Source: Actinomycetota bacterium
GTDB taxonomy: Bacteria; Actinomycetota; Actinomycetes; Mycobacteriales; Mycobacteriaceae
Direction: 5' to 3'
Assembly (NCBI GenBank): GCA_018268465.1
Contig: JAFDWN010000007.1
Coordinates: 210,258 to 274,257, forward strand
Length of the DNA stretch: 64,000 bases
Positions 19,479 to 27,670 of the stretch are shown here, piece after piece. Position 1 is the first letter of the stretch. Each line of letters starts with the position of its first letter. The translations under genes were made by a program, and so were the position numbers. The notes beneath the pieces were generated by a model. That model did no database searches. It worked only from the letters and a program-made list of their open reading frames with translations, and was not told the origin of the DNA.

Positions 19479-20183
19479 ATGGTTCGAAACGTGACACCGG
19501 TGCTGGAGCTCACGGGTGTCGACAAAACCTACCGTCGCGGCGACGAACAGGTGCGCGTGCTCAATGGCTTCGACTTCACCTTGGACGCAGGCGAATTCGT
19601 CGTCGTGACCGGACCGTCCGGGGCCGGCAAGTCGACCCTCCTGCATATCGCCGGCGGGCTGGACGCTCCCGACGCCGGGACGGTGGCGGTGAACGGTCAG
19701 GACGTGTGGTCGATGAGCACCGGCGCGCGAGCCGCGTTCCGGCGGCGCAACCTCGGATTCGTGTTCCAGTTCTTCAACCTGGTGCCGATGCTGACCGCGG
19801 TGGAGAACGTGTCGTTGCCGCTGGTCCTGGACGGGATGGCGGCCCGCACGGCGGACGCGCGTGCCGCGGAGCTGCTGGCGCGGGTCGGGCTCGGTGACCG
19901 CGCGCGGCACCGGCCGGCCGAGCTGTCGGGCGGACAGATGCAGCGGGTGGCGGTGGCGCGGGCGCTGGTGGCCCGGCCGTCGCTCGTCCTCGCCGACGAG
20001 CCGACCGGAAACCTGGACAGCCATTCGTCGGCCGAGGTCTGGGAGCTGCTGCGATCGCTCTCCGACGAAGACGGTGCGGCGGTCGTCATCGTCACGCACG
20101 ACCGTGCCGCGGCGAGTTACGGGTCCCGCGAGTTGCGCCTCGTCGACGGCGCAACCGACGCGGCACCGGCCGCGGAGCGGTGA
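19479..20183 (+). CDS. ABC transporter ATP-binding protein, MacB/LolD type
   Basis: A 234-residue ATPase subunit with Walker A GPSGAGKST, the Q-loop in FVFQFFNLVP, signature LSGGQMQR, Walker B LVLADEPTGNLD and the switch VIVTHD. The FFNLVPMLTAVENV and NLDSHSSAEV sequences are typical of the LolD/MacB group that works with FtsX-like permeases in export or envelope remodelling. The ATG at 19479 follows GGGGAGG by about nine bases. It overlaps the permease gene by four bases (GTGA), so the two form one transporter operon. Confidence 0.92.
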   Translation: MVRNVTPVLELTGVDKTYRRGDEQVRVLNGFDFTLDAGEFVVVTGPSGAGKSTLLHIAGGLDAPDAGTVAVNGQDVWSMSTGARAAFRRRNLGFVFQFFNLVPMLTAVENVSLPLVLDGMAARTADARAAELLARVGLGDRARHRPAELSGGQMQRVAVARALVARPSLVLADEPTGNLDSHSSAEVWELLRSLSDEDGAAVVIVTHDRAAASYGSRELRLVDGATDAAPAAER

Positions 20184-22771
20184 CACCCGGGCTGCGCGCC
20201 GGTTGGACGTGTTTCCGGCGCATCCACCTCGCCGCGTTGATCGCCGATTGGCACCGGACACTGCTCAGCGTGATCGGCGTCGCGCTCGGGGTGACGGTGG
20301 TGCTGGGGACGCTGATTCTCAAATCCGAGCTTGTGCGGCCGTTCGACTCGTTCGGCCCCGCACTGACCCACGCGGCCGACATCGGGGTGGTCGAGGTCGT
20401 CCCGAACGTCAGCGGCCGGTTGCCGATCGACACGGTCGACCGGCTACGCGCCGAGGTGGCCGGGGCGCGCGCGGTGATCCCGGTTGTCGCCGCCCTGACA
20501 CCGGTGGAGGTCACCGGCGGGCGACCACATCCGGTCCGCCCGACCCAGGGTTTCTTTCTGCTCGGCGGGTCGTGCCAGATCGAACTGCTCGTCGGCGCGT
20601 TCGACTGTGAACGGCGCGCTCGCGAGGTCGAACCCGTTCCCGGTCCCGGCATGCCGTTGCAGATTCCGGCCGTCATCGCCGCACGGCACGGCCTACAGCT
20701 CGGAGACGAGGTGCGCATCCCGGGCCTGCCGCCAGGGTCGGCCCACCTGGGATGGACGTTCCCGGAGTTCGACCGCGTCGCGGGCGTCAACGGCGGCTAC
20801 GTCCTGTTCGCCCCCTCCGCCGATCTCGCCGCGAGTCTGGTCGGTATCCCCGGATACGCGACGGCCGCATTCGTCCTCCCGGAACAGGGAACTGACGGAT
20901 CACGCGTCGCCGCCGACGTCGACCGTGTCATCGCCGGTGTCGCGACGGCGGGTGCGCCACGGACGCACCTGCCGGCCATATTGGTAGGAGCCGCACAGAA
21001 CCTCAACCTGACCGCGCTGGCCGGCATCATCATCGGCGTCCTCATCGCCGTGAACACGGTCCTGCTGGCCGTGGAGGACCGGCGCGCGGTGATGGGAACG
21101 ATCGGCGCGATCGGCGCCAAGCCGGTCGGGTTGTTCGGCGGGATGCTCGGCGAAGGCGCGGCGGTGGGTCTCCTCGGGGGATTGTTGGGTGTCCCCAGCG
21201 GTTTCCTGTTCGGGACGTATCTGCTGGACCGATTCGGGCGATCCATGCTGGCCGGGTCCGGTGGCACAGTCACGGCGCACTTCACGCCGGCGTTGGTCGG
21301 GATCGGAGCGGCCGCGGGGATCGTCTGCGGAATCATCGCGATGCTGGGGCCCAGCACCAGACTGCTGCGCGACGGGCCGTTGGCGTCCATGGCGAGCGTG
21401 GCCGGGGTGCAGCACGCCAGGAAGATCCCGACGTGGCCGCTGGGCGCCGGGGTGATCCTGCTTGCCGGGGCCGTCGTCGTGATGAAGATATTCGAGCGCG
21501 GGTCACTGCCACTGGGCATGGGCATCAACGGCTTGACGCTGGCGCTGTGCGGGGTGGTGTTGGTCACGGTGTGGTTCGCCCCGCGTGGCGCCCGGATGCT
21601 GATCGAGCTGCTGACGTTCGCGCGACCCGCGGTGGGCCGTCTGCTCGGCGCCGACACTCGGCGTTACGCGGTGCTTTTCGCGTTGTGCGCCGCGCTGCTC
21701 GCGGAGAGCGCCAGCTTGGTCATCGGCTCGTACGGCATGCAGCTGCTCGGCACGCAGCAGGTCGCCGCGCAGAAAGCCGACCGACTGCCCACCGCGTTGT
21801 TGATATCCGCCCAATCGGTGTTCGATCAGCGGGCCGGCCGGATCTCCGACTCCACATTCGAGTTGGTGGCCGGCGCCGCCCGAGGGCGGCAGGTGTCGTC
21901 GCACTGGCGGTCGACGATCTCGTCGGGGACCTCGTCGCGCCTTGTCGATGGCGTCACGCCGGGCGATTGGTATAGCCAGGCGCTGTATGAGCCGGCCGGC
22001 AACGGTGACCGGTTCTGGCGGGGACTGCGGGACGGCGAGGTTGGGCTCAGCACGATTGCCGCGAGCCGTCTCGGCGTCGCCGCCGGCGGCACCGTCGAGC
22101 TGCCGACCGTCGGTGGGCTCAAGCGCTACCTGGTGGCGGGAATCTTTCGACCCCGAATGGTCAACGATGCCGCCGTAGGCGACATCGTCGTGGTGGCGGA
22201 CGAACTGGCGCGTTCCGACTGGGCTGCCGTACGCGACCAGGTCGCGGTGGCCTACCCGTCTGCCGCCGACGCAAGCGCCCACCGTGACGATTTCCTGAGG
22301 CTCGGTGCCGGATTGTCGGTGTACGACGACGACGAGTGGCGCACGGTTGCCAGCGCTGGGATCACCCGTTTCTTGGAGCCGTTGACGATCGCGGGGTATG
22401 TGGTGATGGCGGCCGCCGGCCTGAGCGTGCTGAATGTGTTCGTGCTGGGACTCGTGCAGCGCAGGCGTGAGCGGGCCGCATTGCGGGCGATCGGGGTGAC
22501 CCCCGGGCAGGAACGGGCCGTGATCATCGCCAACGCCGCCCTGCTCGGCGTGATCGTCTCCGGCATAGCGGTCTTCGGCGGTGTGGGTCTCACATACCTC
22601 TGGTCACTGGGCTCACCGGTGTTCTATGGCACCGAGATCGATTGGGGTGTCGCGCCGTTGGCGCTGCGAACCGGAGTGGCGGCGGTATTCGTGCTCGTCG
22701 TGGCCGCCGCGGTGTATCCGGTGGCCCATTCGGGGCGACTGGAGACCGCCGAGGTACTGCGTAGCAGTTAG
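20180..22771 (+). CDS. FtsX/MacB-like ABC transporter permease, two-domain
   Basis: An 863-residue membrane protein with about ten hydrophobic segments. They are arranged as two FtsX-like halves, each with a periplasm-side domain. One helix is near residue 30 (LLSVIGVALGVTVVLGTLIL) before a roughly 220-residue extracytoplasmic part. A group of helices spans about 270-440, then 485-520, then a second external domain (about 540-720), then the final three helices from about 735 to the end. Such permeases do not move substrate through a channel but use the outer domains to extrude or extract lipids, peptides or antibiotics. The substrate is unknown. The gene ends convergent with the acyltransferase gene (four-base overlap). 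Confidence 0.88.
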   Translation: MTPGLRAGWTCFRRIHLAALIADWHRTLLSVIGVALGVTVVLGTLILKSELVRPFDSFGPALTHAADIGVVEVVPNVSGRLPIDTVDRLRAEVAGARAVIPVVAALTPVEVTGGRPHPVRPTQGFFLLGGSCQIELLVGAFDCERRAREVEPVPGPGMPLQIPAVIAARHGLQLGDEVRIPGLPPGSAHLGWTFPEFDRVAGVNGGYVLFAPSADLAASLVGIPGYATAAFVLPEQGTDGSRVAADVDRVIAGVATAGAPRTHLPAILVGAAQNLNLTALAGIIIGVLIAVNTVLLAVEDRRAVMGTIGAIGAKPVGLFGGMLGEGAAVGLLGGLLGVPSGFLFGTYLLDRFGRSMLAGSGGTVTAHFTPALVGIGAAAGIVCGIIAMLGPSTRLLRDGPLASMASVAGVQHARKIPTWPLGAGVILLAGAVVVMKIFERGSLPLGMGINGLTLALCGVVLVTVWFAPRGARMLIELLTFARPAVGRLLGADTRRYAVLFALCAALLAESASLVIGSYGMQLLGTQQVAAQKADRLPTALLISAQSVFDQRAGRISDSTFELVAGAARGRQVSSHWRSTISSGTSSRLVDGVTPGDWYSQALYEPAGNGDRFWRGLRDGEVGLSTIAASRLGVAAGGTVELPTVGGLKRYLVAGIFRPRMVNDAAVGDIVVVADELARSDWAAVRDQVAVAYPSAADASAHRDDFLRLGAGLSVYDDDEWRTVASAGITRFLEPLTIAGYVVMAAAGLSVLNVFVLGLVQRRRERAALRAIGVTPGQERAVIIANAALLGVIVSGIAVFGGVGLTYLWSLGSPVFYGTEIDWGVAPLALRTGVAAVFVLVVAAAVYPVAHSGRLETAEVLRSS

Positions 22772-24087
22772 CCGTGAACCTCACGGTGCAGTCGGGGTAT
22801 GTCGTCGCCCGCCCACCGGAAGCGGTGCATGTGCGCCCGGATCACCGGATGTGACATGGCCTCGAAGTCCCTGGGCGGCAAGGCCATCTGGAAAAGCAGC
22901 CCCCGGCCGCCCGCCCCTTCCATCAGGTTGCCGAGTCCTGCAACCGGAAGTTTCATCAATGCCGTGCAGTAGGCCGTCGCGGTGTCCTGGAACTGGATGC
23001 GATAGACGCCGAAGCCGGTCTGATTCGAGATGAGCGGGTTCCACCGGGCCGGATCGAAGGACTTGGATACGCAGCGCGCCGCCCGCCATGGCCCCGCGGT
23101 ATCCAGGAGCTGTTGGTTGGTCCGCATGTCGCGGTGTTGCTCGGCGAATCGGTCCACATGGTGACGGATGCGTTCGGCGATCTCCCCGGCGTCCTCGCCG
23201 CGGCGCAGGTCGAGATTCAGCGTCGTGATGATATTCCCGACGAGCATCGGATCAAGGCCGCACCGATTCCGCGCGTTCACGGCGATCGCGAGGGTACGGC
23301 GGTCCACGGCGGGATCCGCCTTCAAGAGCGCTTCGGATACATGGGCGCACACAACGTCGTTCGCCGACAAGCTGATCCGGACGGCGTAGGCGTCGCGCAT
23401 GCGGGCGATTTCGTCGTCCCCGAAGTAGACACCCAGAGTCCGCTGCTTGGGCGCGTCCTTGACCAGATAGAGCGCGCTGTGCGCGACTTCGGCGAGCCCG
23501 AGGAAGCGCACCCCTGGCTCGCCGGCGCTGTCGGCGGGGAGATGCTCGTCGAGGTAGGCGACGCGGTCTTCGACGACCAGCGGCTCGGTGAGTGGCGTGC
23601 CCGACGCGGCTGCGGCCCACGCGCGCATGAAATGCATCGCGGATTGCATGTCGCCGATCGCGTGGTGCCATGAGAAACCGATCGCGGTCGCATCGTCGGC
23701 AAGTTGGGTGACACGGACCTTACACAGCGGGCCCACACCCCACCGCGCCGCGGCGCCGTTGACCGGGTCGATGAGCCACCGCCCGTCATCCTGGGAGGCA
23801 GAACGGACCGCCTCGCGCAGGGTGCGCGGCGATGACGACGAGGTGAAGGGTACCCCCTGTCCCGCGCAGCGGATTCGCATGGTGCCGTTGGCAAGTCCCA
23901 TTCGTCCCGCGAACAGCGGCAGAGTCGTGAGCGCCTGCCCGAATGCGAGGGCCAGGGCTCTCACGTCGAGACGCCGCCCGAAGAAGAACACGAGGTGGAT
24001 CGCGAGGTTGGCGACCATGGCGTCGCCGACAGTGCAGCGGATGTCGATCCGTTGCGTTCCTGCCGGTTTGATCAGTTGGGTGGACAT
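22768..24087 (-). CDS. BAHD/PapA-like acyltransferase
   Basis: A 439-residue enzyme of the condensation-domain/BAHD acyltransferase superfamily. The catalytic HHxxxD motif is in GFSWHHAIGDMQ, near residue 155. A second BAHD-like signature, here TGFGVY in place of DFGWG, lies near residue 365, and the C-terminus (GRGLLFQMALPPRDFEAM) resembles the end of the plant-type transferase family. It should transfer an acyl group from CoA to a hydroxyl or amine; donor and acceptor are unknown. ATG at 24087 (GTG at 24090 possible) lies six bases after the stop of the P450 gene, so the two are co-transcribed and may act on the same molecule. Confidence 0.78.
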   Translation of the reverse strand: MSTQLIKPAGTQRIDIRCTVGDAMVANLAIHLVFFFGRRLDVRALALAFGQALTTLPLFAGRMGLANGTMRIRCAGQGVPFTSSSSPRTLREAVRSASQDDGRWLIDPVNGAAARWGVGPLCKVRVTQLADDATAIGFSWHHAIGDMQSAMHFMRAWAAAASGTPLTEPLVVEDRVAYLDEHLPADSAGEPGVRFLGLAEVAHSALYLVKDAPKQRTLGVYFGDDEIARMRDAYAVRISLSANDVVCAHVSEALLKADPAVDRRTLAIAVNARNRCGLDPMLVGNIITTLNLDLRRGEDAGEIAERIRHHVDRFAEQHRDMRTNQQLLDTAGPWRAARCVSKSFDPARWNPLISNQTGFGVYRIQFQDTATAYCTALMKLPVAGLGNLMEGAGGRGLLFQMALPPRDFEAMSHPVIRAHMHRFRWAGDDIPRLHREVHG

Positions 24088-24093
24088 CACGGG

Positions 24094-25440
24094 CTACCGT
24101 CGGCGGTTCACGACGATGAGGCCGCCGAGTTTCGGGGTGTGGGCGACTCCGCGGAAGTGCGCCTTCTCATCGGCGGCAGCATCGGTATGGATCCGGAAGT
24201 TCTGCAGGACCGTCCGCAGCACGACATCCATTTCGGTGATCGCGAAGTCGGCGCCGATGCACCTGCGGGTGCCGGCGCCGAACGGCAGCCAGGCCGGTGT
24301 CGGTGGCTTGCTGTCGCGGAAGCGACACGGATCGAACCGTTCGGGGTGAGGGAAACTCTGCGGATCCTCGTGCATGTCGGCGATCCGCACGAGCACCGTG
24401 CGATCGCGCGGAATGCTCCAGTCGCCGAGGCGGACATTCGATGCCCCGACTCGGCGACCGGCGACGTCGATGACGGTGCGCACCCGCAGCGACTCCAGAA
24501 TGGTGGCCCGCCGGAAGTCGCTGCCGCCCTCGTCGACCTCCCTGACCAATTCGGCGAGCACGTCCGGGTGACGCCGCAGCCGCTCAAAGGCCCAACTCAG
24601 CGCCGTCGCCGTGGTCTCGTGGCCGGCGCCGATCAGGGTCAGTATCTCGTCGCAGATCTCCCGCCGCGACAACGCGGTTCCGTCGGGCCGCCTGCTGCGC
24701 CGCAGCACCGCCACGATGTCCGACCGGTCGCACAGACGCGGATCGGCATCGGCCCGGTCGATCGAGGTGAACGCGATTCGTTCGAAGGCGTTGCGGAATT
24801 CGTCGAGTGTGCCCCACGGGCTGTGGCGTCGGGCCCACGACGGCGGGGCCGGCACGAACGCCAGCAGCGATCCCAGTCGCATATAGGGCGGGACGATCGT
24901 ACGCAGCTCGTCGAGCACGTCGGATTCCGACCGATCGGCACCGAAGATGGTCCGCAGAATCACGTTCAGGGTGATTCTGTTCATCGGTTCGAGGATCCGG
25001 AATTCGCTGCCCTCGGGCCAGTTCGCGCTTTCGCGCAACGTCTCGTCCTCGATGACTTTCTCGTGGCGTCTGAGGCTCTGACCGTGAAACACCGGTGCCA
25101 GCAGTCGGCGCCGGTCACGATGCCGACTCCCGTCGAGCCCGAACATCGACTCGGGCCCGAACCAGTTGCTCAGATTGGGCTGCACGTTGACCAACTCGTC
25201 GGCGCTGGCGGTGCACACCGCCCTGACCAGAGCCGGATCGGACACGATGACGGACCGACCGAAGAACGGCACATTGATTTCGAAGATGTGCCCGTGCCGT
25301 GTGATCCAATGCCGCATCGAGCGCCGGCGAACGAAGGCGAATGCCGCACCCTGCACGAGCTTGGGTAGGCGCACCCGCGGCGGGTCCACTCGGTTCGGCG
25401 TCGACGCCGCGCACGGACCGGTCGTGGCCGGATCGGTCAT
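24094..25440 (-). CDS. Cytochrome P450 (CYP135/137/138-like)
   Basis: A 448-residue P450. The I-helix reads IGAGHETTATALSW, ExxR is in LESLRVRT and the haem loop is LPFGAGTRRCIGADF. The form FGAGTRRCIG and the N-terminus with a short proline-rich stretch before QGAAFAFVRRR fit the CYP135-138 type group of mycobacteria better than CYP51 or CYP125; exact family assignment needs alignment. ATG at 25440 follows a GGGG stretch by four bases. No ferredoxin gene is adjacent. With the acyltransferase gene six bases downstream it suggests hydroxylation followed by acylation. Two inverted repeats lie upstream. Confidence 0.85.
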   Translation of the reverse strand: MTDPATTGPCAASTPNRVDPPRVRLPKLVQGAAFAFVRRRSMRHWITRHGHIFEINVPFFGRSVIVSDPALVRAVCTASADELVNVQPNLSNWFGPESMFGLDGSRHRDRRRLLAPVFHGQSLRRHEKVIEDETLRESANWPEGSEFRILEPMNRITLNVILRTIFGADRSESDVLDELRTIVPPYMRLGSLLAFVPAPPSWARRHSPWGTLDEFRNAFERIAFTSIDRADADPRLCDRSDIVAVLRRSRRPDGTALSRREICDEILTLIGAGHETTATALSWAFERLRRHPDVLAELVREVDEGGSDFRRATILESLRVRTVIDVAGRRVGASNVRLGDWSIPRDRTVLVRIADMHEDPQSFPHPERFDPCRFRDSKPPTPAWLPFGAGTRRCIGADFAITEMDVVLRTVLQNFRIHTDAAADEKAHFRGVAHTPKLGGLIVVNRRR

Positions 25441-25510
25441 GCGGTCCCCCAAACTGCGTTGTCGGTACCGGCGGGTGGGGACACATCGTCGCCGATATCA
25501 CCGCCCGCGT

Positions 25511-25545
25511 CCATGGCAGTCGAGCGCTGTCGCACGCTGCCATGG
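25511..25545. repeat. Inverted repeat CCATGGCAG / CTGCCATGG
   Basis: Perfect nine-base arms (25511-25519 and 25537-25545) with a 17-base loop, about 70 bases upstream of the P450 start. It could be a hairpin in the P450 leader, an operator, or the terminator of the upstream tetR transcript. Confidence 0.6.
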
Positions 25546-25642
25546 GGATCGTCACTCGCGCGGGTTAGGGCGCGCTCGGTAATGCACTACTGCGATCCCG
25601 GCGGGATCCGGCGCGGTGGTACTCGGGTTTCGGGCCGGCGAC

Positions 25643-25692
25643 TGTGGGGCCTGTGTACGCATATCGGCGGCGATCGGTACACAGCCCCCACA
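25643..25692. repeat. Inverted repeat with 16-base arms
   Basis: Arms TGTGGGGCCTGTGTAC (25643-25658) and GTACACAGCCCCCACA (25677-25692) pair at 15 of 16 positions around an 18-base loop. It lies about 100 bases beyond the end of the leftward tetR gene and could be its rho-independent-type terminator, although there is no T tract. Confidence 0.65.
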
Positions 25693-25793
25693 CTCGGGGC
25701 CGCCCGCATGGCCCCGGACCTACTGGAGGAGTTCCCAGCTGTCGTTGTCCCCCCACGCCGCCCGCCGTGAGCCGAACGGTGCGGGTGTCGCCG

Positions 25794-26405
25794 TCAGTCG
25801 TCGGCATCCGTGCGCGCCGCCTCGACGAGGGCGCGGATCGCCCACCTCCGGACGTTCTGCGCGTCGTTATCGGTCATCTGCAGAACGTCTTTGAACACCA
25901 CCATGGCCTCGGTACCCATGACCAGTGCCAGGGCCGCGGTGAGTGACTTGAGATCGTCCGCGGCGAACCGCGTGCGCGCGGGCGCCAATGCAGCGTCGAT
26001 CAGGGCGGTGCGGCGGTTCTGCCGGACGGGCAGGTCCCCGTCGGATTCACCGTCGAGGCTGCGCTGCAGCGACAGCGCCAGCATCAGCCGCAGGGGGACT
26101 TCGTTGTCGGAGATCATTTCGTGCAGGGCGGTTTCGACGAGGACCAGACGTTCGACGGGATCGTCGGGCGAGGTGTCACCGAACAGGTCGGCCGCGTCGG
26201 GCACCGCCACGTCGATCGGTGCTTCGACGAGTAACGCGTCGATACTCGAGAAGTAACGGTAGGCGGTGGCGCGCGACACCCGGGCCTCCTCGGCCACCTC
26301 CTCGAGCGAGGGCCGGCGACCCTGTTTGATCATCCGGGATGCCGCCTGCAGCAGGTCTTTTCGTGTGCGACCTGTCTGGTTGGGGCGTCCATTCCGCTCG
26401 GCCAC
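25794..26405 (-). CDS. TetR-family regulator of the SnoaL-tetR unit
   Basis: A 203-residue TetR protein. The helix-turn-helix is at about residues 33-55 (LEEVAEEARVSRATAYRYFS), followed by a helical ligand domain ending AIRALVEAARTDADD. The GTG at 26405 lies four bases after the stop of the SnoaL-like gene, which fixes the start; a longer in-frame reading runs through that gene in another frame. The pair form a two-gene operon with a clear palindrome at 26876-26893 upstream, so autorepression together with the SnoaL-like protein is likely. The inducer may be the substrate or ligand of that protein. Confidence 0.88.
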   Translation of the reverse strand: MAERNGRPNQTGRTRKDLLQAASRMIKQGRRPSLEEVAEEARVSRATAYRYFSSIDALLVEAPIDVAVPDAADLFGDTSPDDPVERLVLVETALHEMISDNEVPLRLMLALSLQRSLDGESDGDLPVRQNRRTALIDAALAPARTRFAADDLKSLTAALALVMGTEAMVVFKDVLQMTDNDAQNVRRWAIRALVEAARTDADD

Positions 26406-26409
26406 GACC

Positions 26410-26832
26410 TCAGTCCTGGGGTAGCTGGTCGCGAATCGCCGCCAGGTCGATCCACACGTTCTCGCGCGTGATGTCGCCGTTGTCGGCGAACTGGACGACA
26501 TGCAGCAGCCGGAACTCGAGCGGCCTGCCCCGGCCCTGCAGACCGAACGGCCGACCGGGGGCGCGGCCCCGCCACAGCGATTCGTCGACGACGAAATCCT
26601 CGCCGTAGAGGCGGCGGATCGTTTCGACATCGCTCTCCGCGAGGTCGGAGAACATGGCCTCGTAGAACGGCCGCGCACCCTCGCGGCCGCGGGTCGCTCC
26701 GAACGGCGAACCGACGACGTCATGTTCGGCATCGGGGGCGAGTGTCGCCAGCACCCCCTCGACGTCGTCGCGGGCCTCGAACCCGAAATGCTCGTCGATC
26801 TTCTTGTCCATCTCTGCGTGGCTGAGCGCCAT
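26410..26832 (-). CDS. SnoaL/NTF2-like protein
   Basis: A 140-residue protein with the SnoaL-like polyketide-cyclase fold: an N-terminal helix starting MDKKIDEHFGFEARDD, then TLAPDAEHDVVGSPFGATRG, PFYEAMFSDL and a strand set ending HVVQFADNGDITRENVWID. The family binds or cyclises small hydrophobic ligands; no enzyme activity can be assigned. ATG at 26832 follows AAGGGA by eight bases and is preferred over an upstream in-frame start at 26871. It is the first gene of the operon with the TetR gene. Confidence 0.85.
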   Translation of the reverse strand: MALSHAEMDKKIDEHFGFEARDDVEGVLATLAPDAEHDVVGSPFGATRGREGARPFYEAMFSDLAESDVETIRRLYGEDFVVDESLWRGRAPGRPFGLQGRGRPLEFRLLHVVQFADNGDITRENVWIDLAAIRDQLPQD

Positions 26833-26875
26833 GATCGGTCCCTTCGTCCAGTCGGCGTCCTGGCGTCCCACTCTA

Positions 26876-26893
26876 ATGAGACAACAATCTCAT
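26876..26893. promoter_or_regulatory. Predicted TetR operator, ATGAGA-N6-TCTCAT
   Basis: A perfect 18-base palindrome, ATGAGACAACAATCTCAT, stands out in an AT-rich patch 44 bases upstream of the SnoaL-like gene. A third half-site TCTCAT follows at 26907-26912, so on the minus strand GATGAGATT occurs twice as a direct repeat. The position and form fit an operator for the TetR protein encoded by the second gene of this operon. Confidence 0.68.
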
Positions 26894-26956
26894 CGCAAGA
26901 CTAAAATCTCATCAGCACCGACGCGTTGAACCCAGGGCAATCCAGATCGGGCGAAC

Positions 26957-27610
26957 TCAGCTCGCGGAGTTCACCGGCACGTCGAGAATCGGGCGGGGTT
27001 CACCGGCACCCGGTCCGTCGAAATGCCACCACTCGCCCACGTACACCGTGAACCCGCCGGACTCCATCGCGTCGCGGAGCAACGCCCGATTGGCCTGCGC
27101 CACAGCGCTCACGCCCTCGGTCGCATACGCCAGGCTGCGCGGGGTGAAATCGTCGAAATCGGTGCCCATGTCGAGGAGTTGCCCCCGACGGGCGACCGTC
27201 ACGTCGACCGACCGCCCCGCCTCGTGATTGCGCGCGTACGGGCCGGGCTGCGCCACCCACGCCGGGTTGGGCACCGCCTCGAACAGCTCGATCTGCACGT
27301 CGTGCGGGCGATAGCAGTCCCAGAAGACAAGCACATCGGGCCGCAGCGCCGCCGCGGCGGTCGCCAGCCCCGCCGCCAGCGATTCATGCACCAGGCACCG
27401 GGCGTCGGCCGGATACAACGGCCTGCCCACGAAGTTGTTCGCCGTCGCGTACCGCAAGTCGATCACGGCGTCGGGCACGACGGTGCGGACGTCGACCAGA
27501 CCCGCCGAGGATGCCGGCGACGCCGGCGATGCCGCGCCGATGCCGGGGGTCGCCCACAGCGCGCCGCAGGTCAATGCACAACACCCGATGAGACCGCCCA
27601 GTATCCGCAC
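26957..27610 (-). CDS. Exported VanX-type D-Ala-D-Ala dipeptidase
   Basis: A 217-residue zinc dipeptidase of the VanX/DdpX family, which hydrolyses D-alanyl-D-alanine. The zinc and catalytic motifs are seen: RNHEAGRSVDVTV (His and Asp ligands) and GEWWHFDG (catalytic Glu and third His ligand), with the usual FWDCYRPHDVQ before them. Unlike cytoplasmic VanX it has an N-terminal signal-like segment (VRILGGLIGCCALTCGALWA) followed by a small-residue cleavage region, so it probably works outside the membrane in peptidoglycan recycling. GTG at 27610 begins this segment; no strong ribosome-binding site is visible. It is divergent from the dehydrogenase gene at 27671. Confidence 0.85.
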   Translation of the reverse strand: MRILGGLIGCCALTCGALWATPGIGAASPASPASSAGLVDVRTVVPDAVIDLRYATANNFVGRPLYPADARCLVHESLAAGLATAAAALRPDVLVFWDCYRPHDVQIELFEAVPNPAWVAQPGPYARNHEAGRSVDVTVARRGQLLDMGTDFDDFTPRSLAYATEGVSAVAQANRALLRDAMESGGFTVYVGEWWHFDGPGAGEPRPILDVPVNSAS

Positions 27611-27670
27611 GAACGCATCATCGCCGAGGGCGAACCGTCGCGCACCGCAATCCCGGAGTAGAAGTGGGGT

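Larger units (their letters stand above)
25441..25793. other. Intergenic region upstream of the P450-acyltransferase pair
   Basis: About 350 bases between the tetR gene and the P450 gene. I find no convincing gene; short frames here lack a ribosome-binding site or recognisable motif. It holds the two inverted repeats listed separately and must contain the promoter of the P450 gene. Confidence 0.5.

Noticed and set aside
25459-25770. Possible small gene or peptide precursor in the gap before the P450 gene
   Set aside because: No good ribosome-binding site or recognisable leader/core pattern, and the frame crosses both inverted repeats.
19306-26956. A genomic island integrated at tRNA-Thr
   Set aside because: No integrase, no repeat of the tRNA 3' end and no clear change in codon use could be seen; kept only as an accessory region.
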